DNA of 12,575 bases. Source: Candidatus Zhuqueibacterota bacterium (GTDB lineage Bacteria; SM23-31). The translations under genes were made by a program, and so were the position numbers. The notes beneath the pieces were generated by a model. That model did no database searches. It saw only the letters and a list, made by a program, of their open reading frames with translations, and was not told where the DNA came from. Shown piece after piece: positions 1-7,239 of the stretch (positions are counted from its first letter, which is position 1; every line of letters begins with the position of its first letter). Location of the stretch: NCBI GenBank assembly GCA_022562855.1, contig JADFON010000025.1, forward strand, positions 1 to 12,575. Direction: 5' to 3'.

Positions 1-188
1 TTACCCTTTGAGGGTTTGATCATCCCGGTTATCATGTAAAACGTCGTGGTTTTGCCTGCTCCATTCGGTCCCAGAAGTCCAACGATTTCCCCCTGGTTAA
101 ACTCGATGGAAACATTATTTACAACTTTCCTTTTCCCGTAATACTTTTCCAGGTTTTCGGCTCTTAGCTTGGACTTGAAGTTATTCAT
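1..188 (-). CDS. lptB: LptB, LPS export ABC transporter ATPase (3' part cut by window edge)
   Basis: Partial gene: only the first 62 residues are visible, and the frame runs open through the window start. It encodes the cytoplasmic ATPase of the LptB2FG complex, which extracts LPS from the inner membrane. The visible part reads like the N-terminus of LptB: an [19 protein letters not shown] segment, then the Walker A motif GPNGAGKTT at residues 40-48 and [13 protein letters not shown]. The run KRKVVNNVS followed by [16 protein letters not shown], plus the position right after lptC and lptA, favours LptB over other ABC ATPases. The ATG overlaps the last 8 nt of lptA, including its TAA stop, so translation is probably coupled. 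A weak AAGAAG lies just upstream. Signature, Walker B and H-loop motifs lie outside the window. Confidence 0.93.
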   Translation of the reverse strand, partial: MNNFKSKLRAENLEKYYGKRKVVNNVSIEFNQGEIVGLLGPNGAGKTTTFYMITGMIKPSKG

Positions 189-1392
189 TTTTCTTCTTTT
201 TTATAAGCCCGGGCAACATATTTTTCGGAATAAAATTCTGCAAAGCGCCGTTCGACAAGTTTATACTTGTGACCTTCCCGTCATCAATAAGTATAACGAT
301 CTGACCCGACAGGCTGACACTTTTTCCCCTCAATTCCGTATCGTCAAAATCGTAATATTCGCTTTCCGCATTCTGTATAGCGACTATTTTAAAGATTTCC
401 TCATTTGCAAAGTGAATAGTAATCGTTTTCCCCCGGATAACATTTTTTAAATCATACGTTCCCGATGTATCGGCATCGGTTAGCACATAAGCGCTGTCGC
501 GAACCACAATTTCGGTCAGTTCGTTTTCAACAAGTATAAGATCAATTTCGCTTCCAAATATCTCGGTATCTCTACGCTTTATTTTCGGGTTGTGCCGGAG
601 ATATACCATCGAGGCTGCCACATCATATGTCGCCAACCGGCTTTCGGCAAATAATTCGCCCTTCTGAATTACCACACTATCGGTTACTATAAACTTTGCA
701 GAATCTCCCCCGAAATATCTCATTAATTCACCGGCAATTATCAGGGAGTCGGCATTTGCCGAATCCGCAACAGCCAACCGCGGTTTTCCCGACATAAATC
801 CAAAGTTTTCATCATTCCTGAAATATCCTGATTGTGAGGTGACGACAGCGTTTTGTTCAAAGTCCTCATACCTGACGTTACCTCTTGGAATTACTTCAAA
901 TCCCTCATCTAAGAAATCCAACGTATCTGCAAAAAGAATTCTTAAACTGTCTGTATAAACAACATTTCCAATGGCATAGAGATTGTTATTTTCATAATAA
1001 TAAGTGCCGGTGTCTGCCGTTAAATTTCTATTCGTTGCAAACTCTGTGTAGGTAAATCTCCCCGGGCTGTGCAATTCCTCAGTAAGTGCATTATATGTTA
1101 AAAGATCTGATATAAAACTCTTTTCATTATCGATTACCTTAACATTCCCACGCAGAATATAAATTTCTTCTTGACGATATACATACGTAGTGTCACAAAA
1201 AATATCCAGATTCTTGTCAGGAATATAGTAATGCACTTCTCCAATTACAAGACTTACATCTTTCCCATCCTGCACAACACCCCTCAGAGATTCTGCATTA
1301 ATTAACACTACAGAATCCTGAGCATTGCTATGACGCGGCAATGAAATCGAGACCGCTGAGAGAAAAAACAGCGTATAACTTATTAGCCTCAT
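181..1392 (-). CDS. lptA: LptA / OstA-like periplasmic LPS transport protein, long form
   Basis: 403-residue protein with a signal peptide: Arg2, a hydrophobic stretch at residues 3-18, and a likely cleavage after SNA at residue 24. The mature part is almost entirely short beta-strand repeats of the OstA/LptA type. Examples are '[21 protein letters not shown]', '[21 protein letters not shown]' and '[23 protein letters not shown]', which would build a beta-jellyroll carrying LPS across the periplasm. It is about twice the length of the classical enterobacterial LptA (about 185 residues) and resembles the OstA-like proteins of Bacteroidota-type bacteria. The tail is basic (IKKKKNE). The start ATG overlaps the lptC stop as ATGA, and its 3' end overlaps lptB by 8 nt. 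No Shine-Dalgarno is visible, so translation probably depends on coupling. An LptD N-terminal domain is the main alternative, but no outer-membrane barrel follows. Confidence 0.85.
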   Translation of the reverse strand: MRLISYTLFFLSAVSISLPRHSNAQDSVVLINAESLRGVVQDGKDVSLVIGEVHYYIPDKNLDIFCDTTYVYRQEEIYILRGNVKVIDNEKSFISDLLTYNALTEELHSPGRFTYTEFATNRNLTADTGTYYYENNNLYAIGNVVYTDSLRILFADTLDFLDEGFEVIPRGNVRYEDFEQNAVVTSQSGYFRNDENFGFMSGKPRLAVADSANADSLIIAGELMRYFGGDSAKFIVTDSVVIQKGELFAESRLATYDVAASMVYLRHNPKIKRRDTEIFGSEIDLILVENELTEIVVRDSAYVLTDADTSGTYDLKNVIRGKTITIHFANEEIFKIVAIQNAESEYYDFDDTELRGKSVSLSGQIVILIDDGKVTSINLSNGALQNFIPKNMLPGLIKKKKNE

Positions 1393-1925
1393 TTTTTTAT
1401 CAAGAGGTTGCCGGTCGGATTGAAAATTTTGTAATTTTTCAAAGAGCGGTCTGATTCAAAGCCGGTTCCATATAACGTGTCAACATCCGTAATCAATGTC
1501 ACAAATTCGTCCGTGAATATCAGCGCTCTTTCGTTGTCCCATTTCAGTTCTTCTGTGAACAAGGTAAATCCGGAATCCGAAACGACGACGACATTTCCTC
1601 TTGCAACGAGGTCGTTTCTCTCATCATTGATCGTTGCGGTTTCCGATGTTAGCTGCGATGTATGATTCCCCCGGTCATAAAAATCTGCTGTGACAGAATC
1701 CGATAATTCATATTCTCTTCTATTCTCATAGTGCGCCATATATCCCGACCGCACTTCCGCAGTTTTAATACCATTGGTGGTCATGGTTACGCTAAACGAC
1801 CAAGCTTCATCATCCGGCATGTTCTCCGTGACTTCGATGGTCGAAACCGTTTCATTGGATTCGGTTGAGCAACCTGAAAATACAACCAAGATAATAACTG
1901 CCGGTATCGTAAAAACTTTGGTCAT
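1389..1925 (-). CDS. lptC: LptC-like LPS export protein, predicted lipoprotein
   Basis: 178 residues. The N-terminus is a short hydrophobic segment (residues 5-16) followed by FSGC, an acceptable lipobox with Cys19 as the lipidated residue, then a polar STESNE linker. The body carries the LptC/OstA-type beta pattern, for example RGNVVVVSDSGFTLFTEEL near residues 108-128. The C-terminal part has LKWDNER, IFTDEFVTLI and LYGTGFESD, the usual LptC order. In the family LptC receives LPS from LptB2FG and passes it to LptA. The gene starts 5 bp after the kdsD stop and its stop overlaps the lptA start by 4 nt (ATGA). The family call rests on pattern plus context, since LptC proteins diverge strongly. 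Whether the N-terminus is cleaved and lipidated or kept as an anchor cannot be decided from sequence. Confidence 0.82.
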   Translation of the reverse strand: MTKVFTIPAVIILVVFSGCSTESNETVSTIEVTENMPDDEAWSFSVTMTTNGIKTAEVRSGYMAHYENRREYELSDSVTADFYDRGNHTSQLTSETATINDERNDLVARGNVVVVSDSGFTLFTEELKWDNERALIFTDEFVTLITDVDTLYGTGFESDRSLKNYKIFNPTGNLLIKK

Positions 1926-1930
1926 ATTAT

Positions 1931-2929
1931 CTATGAAAATCCCTCATTTAAAAGGTCATGCAAATGAATCATTCCGATCGGTTTATTTGCCTCATCGACA
2001 ACAATAATCTGCATAATATTATGCGATTTCATAATGCGCATGGCTTTTGCCGCTAATGTTCCGCTGCTTACAGTTTTCGGGGATTTGCTCATTACCTGTT
2101 CGGCAGTTAAACCGTTAAGATTTGCATCTTTCGTAAGTATTCTCTTTAAATCGCCATCGGTAATTATTCCTGCAAGTGTTCCATTGTCATTAATTACGCA
2201 TGTTCCGCCAAATCGTTTCCTGTTCATTTCAAGAACCGTTTCCAAAAATTTGGCGGATTTAGTAACGACAGGGACGTTTTCACCGGTATACATAACGTCT
2301 TCAACTTTCAAGAGGAGTTGTTTGCCAAGACTTCCTCCCGGGTGAAGATAGGCAAAGTCCTCTTTCGTGAAATTGCGTTTCTTGAGCACCGCTATTGCGA
2401 GCGCGTCACCCATAGCTAATGTTGCTGTTGTGCTCGCCGTAGGGGCAAGATCATTGGGACATGCTTCTTGTGCTACCGACACATCCAGCGTTACATCGCT
2501 GTTCTTTACCAGGTTCGACTTTGTATTTCCGGTCATTGCAATAATTGGAACTCCTATTCTCTTGAAAACCGGAAAAGAACTTTCAAATTCTTCGGAATTT
2601 CCGCTTTTAGAGATCCAGATTACTACATCTTTTTTTTGCACCATACCCAGGTCGCCATGCACCCCGTCAGAAGCATGCAAGAAAACTGCAGGTGTGCCGG
2701 TGCTGCAAAGAGTTGCGGCAATTTTTTTCCCTATTACCCCCGATTTTCCAACGCCTGATACAACTACCCGTCCATTGCAATCGAATAGAAAGTCTACAGC
2801 CTTTTCGAATTGTCCGTCGATTCTATCTATCAGCGCCGATACTGCCTGAGCTTCTATTTCCAGGACTTTTTTGCCGGCTTCACGAGATGATTCGAAGTTA
2901 GTTTTTGATTTAACCTTTGCCAGTGCCAT
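1931..2929 (-). CDS. kdsD: KdsD, D-arabinose 5-phosphate isomerase (KpsF/GutQ family)
   Basis: 332 residues, the normal full length. It interconverts ribulose 5-phosphate and arabinose 5-phosphate, the first step of Kdo synthesis. The SIS sugar-isomerase domain spans about residues 35-190, with SGVGKSGVIGKKIAATL (58-74), HGDLGM (91-96) and EACPNDLAPT (155-164). Two CBS domains follow at about 205-330. Residues matching the known E. coli KdsD catalytic set are all present with a constant offset of three: Lys62, His91, Glu114, Glu155 and His196 (in LHPGGSLG). One variation is SKSGNSEE where SNSGESxE is usual. The ATG lies 20 nt inside the end of kdsC, and lptC follows 5 bp downstream. GutQ and KpsF paralogues catalyse the same reaction; the Kdo operon context supports the KdsD name. 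Confidence 0.95.
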   Translation of the reverse strand: MALAKVKSKTNFESSREAGKKVLEIEAQAVSALIDRIDGQFEKAVDFLFDCNGRVVVSGVGKSGVIGKKIAATLCSTGTPAVFLHASDGVHGDLGMVQKKDVVIWISKSGNSEEFESSFPVFKRIGVPIIAMTGNTKSNLVKNSDVTLDVSVAQEACPNDLAPTASTTATLAMGDALAIAVLKKRNFTKEDFAYLHPGGSLGKQLLLKVEDVMYTGENVPVVTKSAKFLETVLEMNRKRFGGTCVINDNGTLAGIITDGDLKRILTKDANLNGLTAEQVMSKSPKTVSSGTLAAKAMRIMKSHNIMQIIVVDEANKPIGMIHLHDLLNEGFS

Positions 2930-3470
2930 AATAATTATTGAGAATATCCTGCCATTTACCCTGATGTTCCAAAACGAATTCTATTACTTCCCTTGCAGCG
3001 CCGTGACCCCCGCGGGATTTTGTAATATAATGGGATTTTTCCTTTACCTCTTCACGTCCATTCGCGACTGATGCTATAAATCCACACCTCAGCATAGCAG
3101 GCAGGTCAATAAGATCATCGCCTACAAACCCTATTTCTTCGTCTTCGAGGTTAAATTCTTTTTTAAACTCCTCGTACGGTTTGGATTTGTCCTTTTTCCC
3201 CTGGGACAGAAAATCTACATTGAGTTCTTCAGCCCTGATTCTTGTCGCTTCCGATTCTCTTCCGGTAATAATTCCTATAATCAGTCCCGCTTTTTTTGCC
3301 AGGTATATTCCCAGACCATCTTGTACGTTAAAACGTTTGCTTTCGCTGCCGTCGGAGTGAATTATGATCCCGCCATCCGTTAACACACCGTCCACATCAA
3401 ACAGAATTGCTTTGAGCTTTTGTACCCGCTCAATTACACTTTCAGGATAACGTTGGTCTGACAATGGCAT
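2910..3470 (-). CDS. kdsC: KdsC, 3-deoxy-D-manno-octulosonate 8-phosphate phosphatase
   Basis: 186-residue HAD-superfamily phosphatase without a cap domain, the usual KdsC size; the family acts as a tetramer in the cytoplasm. It removes phosphate from Kdo 8-phosphate. Motif I is LFDVDGVLTDG with Asp25 as nucleophile and Asp27 as acid/base. Motif II is ITGRES (68-73). The conserved lysine lies in the KKDKSKPYEEF segment, and motif IV is GFVGDDLIDLPAM with Asp118/Asp119. The C-terminal TKSRGGHGAAREVIEF is the signature KdsC tail that reaches the neighbouring active site. The chosen ATG is preceded by GGAAAT and overlaps the kdsA end by 29 nt. A TTG two codons later is an alternative, because the first residues before VIERVQKLK are not conserved in the family. 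The 3' end overlaps kdsD by 20 nt. Confidence 0.95.
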   Translation of the reverse strand: MPLSDQRYPESVIERVQKLKAILFDVDGVLTDGGIIIHSDGSESKRFNVQDGLGIYLAKKAGLIIGIITGRESEATRIRAEELNVDFLSQGKKDKSKPYEEFKKEFNLEDEEIGFVGDDLIDLPAMLRCGFIASVANGREEVKEKSHYITKSRGGHGAAREVIEFVLEHQGKWQDILNNYYGTGKG

Positions 3471-4272
3471 CTATTTCCAATAGAGTTTCAATAAGCGGTT
3501 CGAGTTTTTCGAACGGAAGCATGCTTGCTGCATCGCACTTTGCTTCGGATAAATTGTCATGCGTTTCTATGAATACCGCATCACAGCCGGCAGCTATTCC
3601 CGCTCTCGATATGTAAGGTATCATTTCCGGGTCGCCGCCCCGCGAATCCGAAGACGAAAATCCGTAATTCCGGATCGTATGTGTCGGGTCGAAAACTACC
3701 GGATAACCCAGAGACCGCATCATCGGAAGCGACCGCATGTCGGCGACAAGCGACCGGTAACCAAAACTCGTACCCCGTTCAGTCAGCAATATATTCGTGT
3801 TACCTATGTATTCCAGTTTGCCGATGACATTACCCATATCCAGCGGATGCAGAAACTGTCCCTTTTTTACGTTAATAGTCTTTCCCGTTTTACCTGCCGC
3901 CAGCAGGAGACTTGTCTGCATCGATAAATAGGCGGGTATCTGGATAACGTCAAGTACTTCTGCAGCAGCAGAAACCTCCTCAACGCCATGAACATCGGAA
4001 ATAACGGGAACACCCAATTCTTTCTTTACTTTGCTTAATATTTTTGTGCCGGCTATTACTCCGGGACCCTGGTATGTTTCCGCTGACGACCTGTTATCTT
4101 TCAGGTATGAGGACTTGAAAATAAACGGCATCGAAAATTTCTCAGCGATTTTTTTTATTTTCCCGCAAATTCGTAAAACGGTCTCTTCACTTTCGATAAC
4201 ACATGGTCCTGCAATCAGAACAAGCGGATTTCCACCTCCGATTGGGATTGAGTCGACGTGTACTACTTTCAT
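3442..4272 (-). CDS. kdsA: KdsA, 2-dehydro-3-deoxyphosphooctonate aldolase (Kdo-8-P synthase), metal-dependent type
   Basis: 276 residues, a typical full-length TIM-barrel enzyme. It condenses phosphoenolpyruvate with arabinose 5-phosphate to give Kdo 8-phosphate. Visible motifs are AGPCVIESEE (21-30), FKSSYLKDNRSS (52-63), QIPAYL (111-116), NVKKGQFLHPLDMGN (134-148), TERGTSFGYRSLVADMRSLP (164-183) and FIETH (234-238). The four metal ligands known from the Aquifex enzyme appear to be Cys24, His198, Glu236 and Asp247, so this should be a class II, metal-dependent KdsA rather than the E. coli type with Asn in place of Cys. The usual RQTD after the IPA(F/Y)L strand is MQTS here (118-121). An 80-bp gap separates it from pyrG. 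I see no terminator there and no clear promoter, only a weak AAAGAT before the ATG. Confidence 0.95.
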   Translation of the reverse strand: MKVVHVDSIPIGGGNPLVLIAGPCVIESEETVLRICGKIKKIAEKFSMPFIFKSSYLKDNRSSAETYQGPGVIAGTKILSKVKKELGVPVISDVHGVEEVSAAAEVLDVIQIPAYLSMQTSLLLAAGKTGKTINVKKGQFLHPLDMGNVIGKLEYIGNTNILLTERGTSFGYRSLVADMRSLPMMRSLGYPVVFDPTHTIRNYGFSSSDSRGGDPEMIPYISRAGIAAGCDAVFIETHDNLSEAKCDAASMLPFEKLEPLIETLLEIDAIVRPTLS

Positions 4273-4352
4273 TAGTATCTTTAATTGTCTAAGATTGGGT
4301 CGATTTCAAATTGTTAAAGTAGACACGAAATCAACTATCAGGGAATTATGAT

Positions 4353-6035
4353 TCATTCCGTATCTGCTGTCAGCGAATCCACTTCTTTACCAAAAGATTG
4401 AACCAGCCCGTTGCTTTCTTCTTTATATGTCTTTGCCGCCTTTACAAAATCCCTGAAAAGCGGATGTGCTTTTGTTGCCCGTGACTTTAATTCCGGATGA
4501 AACTGACATCCAACAAACCACGGATGGTCTTCAACTTCTATAATTTCGACTAAATTCTCATCCGGTGAAAGACCGGTGAAAGCCATGCCCCGTTCTGATA
4601 AAATAGGTTTGTAATCGTTATTTACCTCGTACCTGTGCCTGTGACGTTCTTTGATCACAATTTTATTATAAGCATTATGCGTTAACGAGTCCTCTTTGAC
4701 CACACAGGGATAGGTGCCGAGTCTCATAGTGGCTCCTTTGTCGGCGATTGAGCGTTGATTCGGCATCAGGTCTATTACGTTATGCTTGATTTTAGAGTGA
4801 AATTCCCTGCTGTTTGCGTTTTGTAAATTACATACGTTACGGGCAAACTCTATTACGGCACACTGGAGACCGAGGCAGATTCCAAAAAACGGTATGTTAT
4901 TGTTACGAACATATTCGATCGCATTTACTTTGCCTTCAATACCCCTGTCGCCGAATCCGCCGGGAACCAATAGACCATGTAAATCCTTGAGCAATTCTCC
5001 GGCATTTTCTCGTGTAATAGTTTCCGATTCCAGCCACCTTATATTTACTTTTACCTCGTTTTCGACCCCGGCGTGTACAAAGCTCTCGATAATACTCTTA
5101 TAAGCATCGTGAAGCGTCGTATATTTTCCGCAAACACCGATCGTTACATTCCCCTTCGGGTTTTTTATATTTTTTACGAATGCGCTCCATTTACTCAAAT
5201 CGGGGTCTTTACATTTTAGTCTGAATCTCTTAATCACGAGATCGGCGAGTTTTTCTTTCTCCAGAAGCAGAGGAACTTCATAAATAGTCGAAACATCCCT
5301 GCCTTCAAGAACTGCCGAAGGGCGAACATTGCAGAAGAGACCGATTTTGTCTTTTATGCTTTGATTTAGGCGCTTTTCCGACCTGCATATTATAATATCA
5401 GGCTGCAGACCGATCTCACGCAGACGCATCACGGAGTGCTGTGTCGGTTTTGTTTTCAATTCCCCCGAACCTTCTAAATAAGGGACAAGCGTCACGTGAA
5501 TTATCATCGTCCGGTTTGGACCCAGCTCAAGACAGAACTGCCTGATTCCTTCCAGGAATGGAAGACTCTCGATATCGCCCACCGTTCCGCCGACTTCCGT
5601 AATAACGATATCGTTTTCAAATTGGTCAACTGCAACGGATTTTATTCTCTTTTTTATCTCGTCGGTTATGTGAGGAATGATCTGAACAGTAACGCCGAGA
5701 TATTCGCCGCGCCGCTCTTTGCTTATCACTTCGTTGTAAATCTGCCCTGTAGTTGTGCTGTTTTTTGCCGAGAGCGATACATCGATAAATCTCTCGTAAT
5801 GCCCGATATCAAGATCGGTTTCCGCACCGTCATCAGTTACATACACTTCACCATGCTGGTACGGATTCATCGTACCCGGATCGACATTGATATACGGGTC
5901 GAATTTCTGAATCGTAACTCTTAAACCCCTTGACTTTAACAACAGCCCCAAAGATGCCGCTATAATTCCTTTTCCAAGAGCGGATACCACTCCGCCTGTA
6001 ATAAAGATGAATTTTGTTTTCCTGGGAAGTCTCAT
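4353..6035 (-). CDS. pyrG: CTP synthase (glutamine-hydrolysing)
   Basis: 560 residues. It converts UTP, ATP and glutamine to CTP. The N-terminal synthetase domain (about 1-270) begins [17 protein letters not shown], with the P-loop-like segment at 14-23, and includes [32 protein letters not shown] and [14 protein letters not shown]. The C-terminal class I glutamine amidotransferase domain (about 295-535) has the oxyanion region VPGGFGDRG, the nucleophile Cys387 in GICLGLQ, and His513/Glu515 in QFHPEL, so the triad is intact. The roughly 25-residue acidic tail after [10 protein letters not shown] is unremarkable. The ATG is supported by a good AAGAAGG Shine-Dalgarno about 5 nt upstream and by the conserved N-terminus. 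Sitting between kdsB and kdsA, it supplies the CTP that KdsB consumes; a kdsB-pyrG pairing is also known from Chlamydia. Confidence 0.98.
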   Translation of the reverse strand: MRLPRKTKFIFITGGVVSALGKGIIAASLGLLLKSRGLRVTIQKFDPYINVDPGTMNPYQHGEVYVTDDGAETDLDIGHYERFIDVSLSAKNSTTTGQIYNEVISKERRGEYLGVTVQIIPHITDEIKKRIKSVAVDQFENDIVITEVGGTVGDIESLPFLEGIRQFCLELGPNRTMIIHVTLVPYLEGSGELKTKPTQHSVMRLREIGLQPDIIICRSEKRLNQSIKDKIGLFCNVRPSAVLEGRDVSTIYEVPLLLEKEKLADLVIKRFRLKCKDPDLSKWSAFVKNIKNPKGNVTIGVCGKYTTLHDAYKSIIESFVHAGVENEVKVNIRWLESETITRENAGELLKDLHGLLVPGGFGDRGIEGKVNAIEYVRNNNIPFFGICLGLQCAVIEFARNVCNLQNANSREFHSKIKHNVIDLMPNQRSIADKGATMRLGTYPCVVKEDSLTHNAYNKIVIKERHRHRYEVNNDYKPILSERGMAFTGLSPDENLVEIIEVEDHPWFVGCQFHPELKSRATKAHPLFRDFVKAAKTYKEESNGLVQSFGKEVDSLTADTE

Positions 6036-6062
6036 CGCACCTTCTTTACTATTCGAAAGGTT

Positions 6063-6091
6063 TTCATAACAGGATTTTTGTTAATTATCAA
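6063..6091 (-). promoter_or_regulatory. Possible internal promoter before pyrG
   Basis: On the minus strand TTGATA (6091-6086), a 17-bp spacer and TATGAA (6068-6063) lie in the 56-bp kdsB-pyrG gap. The -35 matches the sigma70 consensus at five of six positions and the -10 at four of six. Predicted initiation near 6056 would leave a leader of about 20 nt containing the pyrG Shine-Dalgarno. No terminator separates kdsB from pyrG, so this would be a secondary promoter. Confidence 0.35.
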
Positions 6092-6853
6092 TTATTCCTT
6101 CAGTCTTTCTTCTACCTTTTTTATGTCTTCCGGAACATCGACACACACCGGGGAATAATCTGTTTTGACCACAAGGATTTTGTGTCCGTTTTCAAGAATA
6201 CGCAACTGCTCGAGTCTTTCTATTTTTTCCAGCCTTCCTTCCGGCATTTCGACAAATTCAAACAAGAAATCTCTTCTGAAACAGTAAATCCCGATATGTT
6301 TCCAGTAATCGGTTTGCTTAATCCAATTTTCCTTTACACCGTTGTCCCGGTTGAAAGGAGCGGCGGCCCTGGTAAAGTATAACGCATGTAAATTATTGTC
6401 AAAAACAACCCGCGCCTGGTTAGGGTCGATTAGATCATCATACGATTGAATTTTGACGACAGGGGTACAAACCGGCACGTCCTCATTTTTTATCAATGCA
6501 TCGACAAGCCGGTCAAGCAAACCGGGCGGTATCAAGGGTTCATCACCCTGAATATTCAGTATAATTCCCGCGTCGCTGGATTCAATTGCTTTTGCAACTC
6601 TTTCCGTACCGGTCTGAATATCAGGCGAAGTCATTACAACTTCACCGCCAAAACCATGTACTTCCCCGGCAATGCGCTCATCATCCGTGGCAACTATTAC
6701 CTGCGAAAGCGCTGAAGCTTTTACAGCATTTTCGTAAACCCGCCGTATCATGGATTTGCCGGCTATTTTTGCAAGCGGCTTTCCGGGAAACCGGGATGAC
6801 TCATACCGGGCAGGAATAACGCCTATTGCCTTATTTTTATCGATTACCTCCAT
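6092..6853 (-). CDS. kdsB: KdsB, 3-deoxy-manno-octulosonate cytidylyltransferase (CMP-Kdo synthetase)
   Basis: 253 residues, normal length. It activates Kdo with CTP to CMP-Kdo, the donor for Kdo transferases on lipid A. The nucleotidyltransferase signature IPARYESSRFPGKPL is at 13-27, then ATDDER (55-60), TGTER (81-85) and IQGDEPLI (101-108). Asp104 and Asp239 (in VDVPED) match the known metal-binding aspartates of E. coli KdsB. The YFTRAAAPFNRD and KHIGIYCFRRDFL segments also fit the family. The ATG is the only possible AUG: an in-frame TAG directly precedes it, and no ATG, GTG or TTG follows before the conserved core. Oddly, the only Shine-Dalgarno-like string, GGAGGT, lies after the ATG inside codons 1-3. 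It is first gene of the Kdo/Lpt cluster, after the gatC terminator, and pyrG follows 56 bp downstream. Confidence 0.96.
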   Translation of the reverse strand: MEVIDKNKAIGVIPARYESSRFPGKPLAKIAGKSMIRRVYENAVKASALSQVIVATDDERIAGEVHGFGGEVVMTSPDIQTGTERVAKAIESSDAGIILNIQGDEPLIPPGLLDRLVDALIKNEDVPVCTPVVKIQSYDDLIDPNQARVVFDNNLHALYFTRAAAPFNRDNGVKENWIKQTDYWKHIGIYCFRRDFLFEFVEMPEGRLEKIERLEQLRILENGHKILVVKTDYSPVCVDVPEDIKKVEERLKE

Positions 6854-6854
6854 C

Positions 6855-6889
6855 TATATAAAATCTAAAATAAGACTTTCCAAAAAGTC
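6855..6889 (-). promoter_or_regulatory. Hairpin and promoter-like pair immediately before kdsB
   Basis: A perfect 6-bp stem with a 4-nt loop (GACTTT/AAAGTC, 6874-6889) is followed on the minus strand by T-rich sequence and could act as a weak second terminator after gatC. The same place contains TTGGAA (6883-6878), a 17-bp spacer and TATATA (6860-6855). If that pair is a real promoter, initiation would fall at about 6848, after the kdsB ATG, so either the promoter reading or the simple start is wrong. No better promoter is visible for this operon. Confidence 0.3.
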
Positions 6890-6904
6890 ATTTCGTTTTT
6901 AAAG

Positions 6905-6936
6905 AAAAAAACCCCTCAGTCCTTGACTTTAGGGGT
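6905..6936 (-). terminator. Intrinsic terminator overlapping the gatC stop codon
   Basis: Minus-strand ACCCCT (6936-6931) pairs with AGGGGT (6916-6911). An inner AGTC/GACT helix and an AAG loop complete the stem, and TTTTTT follows (6910-6905). The gatC TGA stop at 6918-6916 lies inside the stem. It separates gatC from the kdsB operon. Confidence 0.8.
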
Positions 6937-7194
6937 CTTGAAGAATCCATCTTCCTGAGCGGGAGCATTCATAAGCGCCTTGTCCCTGTCTAATGAAGGA
7001 TACGCCTTGTCCTCCCGAAACGGCGTTGCAATCTCAAGAACATGCCTCAGCGGTTCAACATTATCTGTGTCGAGTTCCTTGAGTTTTTCCATATACTCGA
7101 GGATCTCTTCAAGCTGTTCTCCGAACTTTTCTTTTTGTTCGGGCGTCAGCTTCAGCATCGCCAGTTCCGCTACTTTTTCTATATCGAATTTCAC
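6916..7194 (-). CDS. gatC: GatC, Asp-tRNA(Asn)/Glu-tRNA(Gln) amidotransferase subunit C
   Basis: 92 residues from the proposed GTG start. GatC is the small strap subunit that holds GatA and GatB together in the complex that amidates mischarged Glu-tRNA(Gln) or Asp-tRNA(Asn). The protein begins KFDIEKVAELAMLKLTPEQ, the normal GatC N-terminus. It continues with a helical segment QLEEILEYMEKLKELDTDNVEP, then TPFREDK and the conserved end NAPAQEDGFFKTPKV. The open frame could extend upstream to an ATG at 7248, adding 18 hydrophobic or basic residues (MYIFFQLIFKK...) that GatC proteins lack. That ATG lies inside the -10/spacer region of a strong promoter, so the GTG is preferred. gatA and gatB are not nearby. 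The gene has its own promoter and terminator, so it looks monocistronic. Confidence 0.93.
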   Translation of the reverse strand: MKFDIEKVAELAMLKLTPEQKEKFGEQLEEILEYMEKLKELDTDNVEPLRHVLEIATPFREDKAYPSLDRDKALMNAPAQEDGFFKTPKVKD

Positions 7195-7238
7195 TTTTCC
7201 AGTTGTCCAATAGTCTTTTTTAAATATCAACTGGAAAA
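7195..7238 (-). promoter_or_regulatory. 11+11 bp inverted repeat in the gatC leader
   Basis: Minus-strand TTTTCCAGTTG (7238-7228) and CAACTGGAAAA (7205-7195) are perfect reverse complements separated by 22 nt, and the second arm ends directly at the gatC GTG. The arm centres are 33 bp apart, about three helical turns. It lies between the -10 box and the start codon. It could be an operator dyad or, if transcription starts upstream enough, an RNA stem that masks the weak TGGAAAA ribosome-binding region. The predicted start point falls within the first arm, so an RNA hairpin might keep only part of the stem. Confidence 0.6.
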
Positions 7239-7239
7239 A

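Noticed and set aside
2367-2849. 160-residue plus-strand open frame opposite kdsD
   Set aside because: Complete overlap with an intact, fully motif-supported KdsD gene; its sequence is low-complexity and Ser/Thr/Pro-rich, typical of antisense shadow.
4273-4352. Search for a promoter or attenuator between pyrG and kdsA
   Set aside because: Only a 6-bp GATTTC/GAAATC pair and poor -35/-10 matches were found; no T-run hairpin, so nothing is claimed.
5496-5924. 142-residue plus-strand open frame opposite pyrG
   Set aside because: Shadow of the conserved synthetase domain of pyrG; no recognisable domain and no ribosome site considered convincing.
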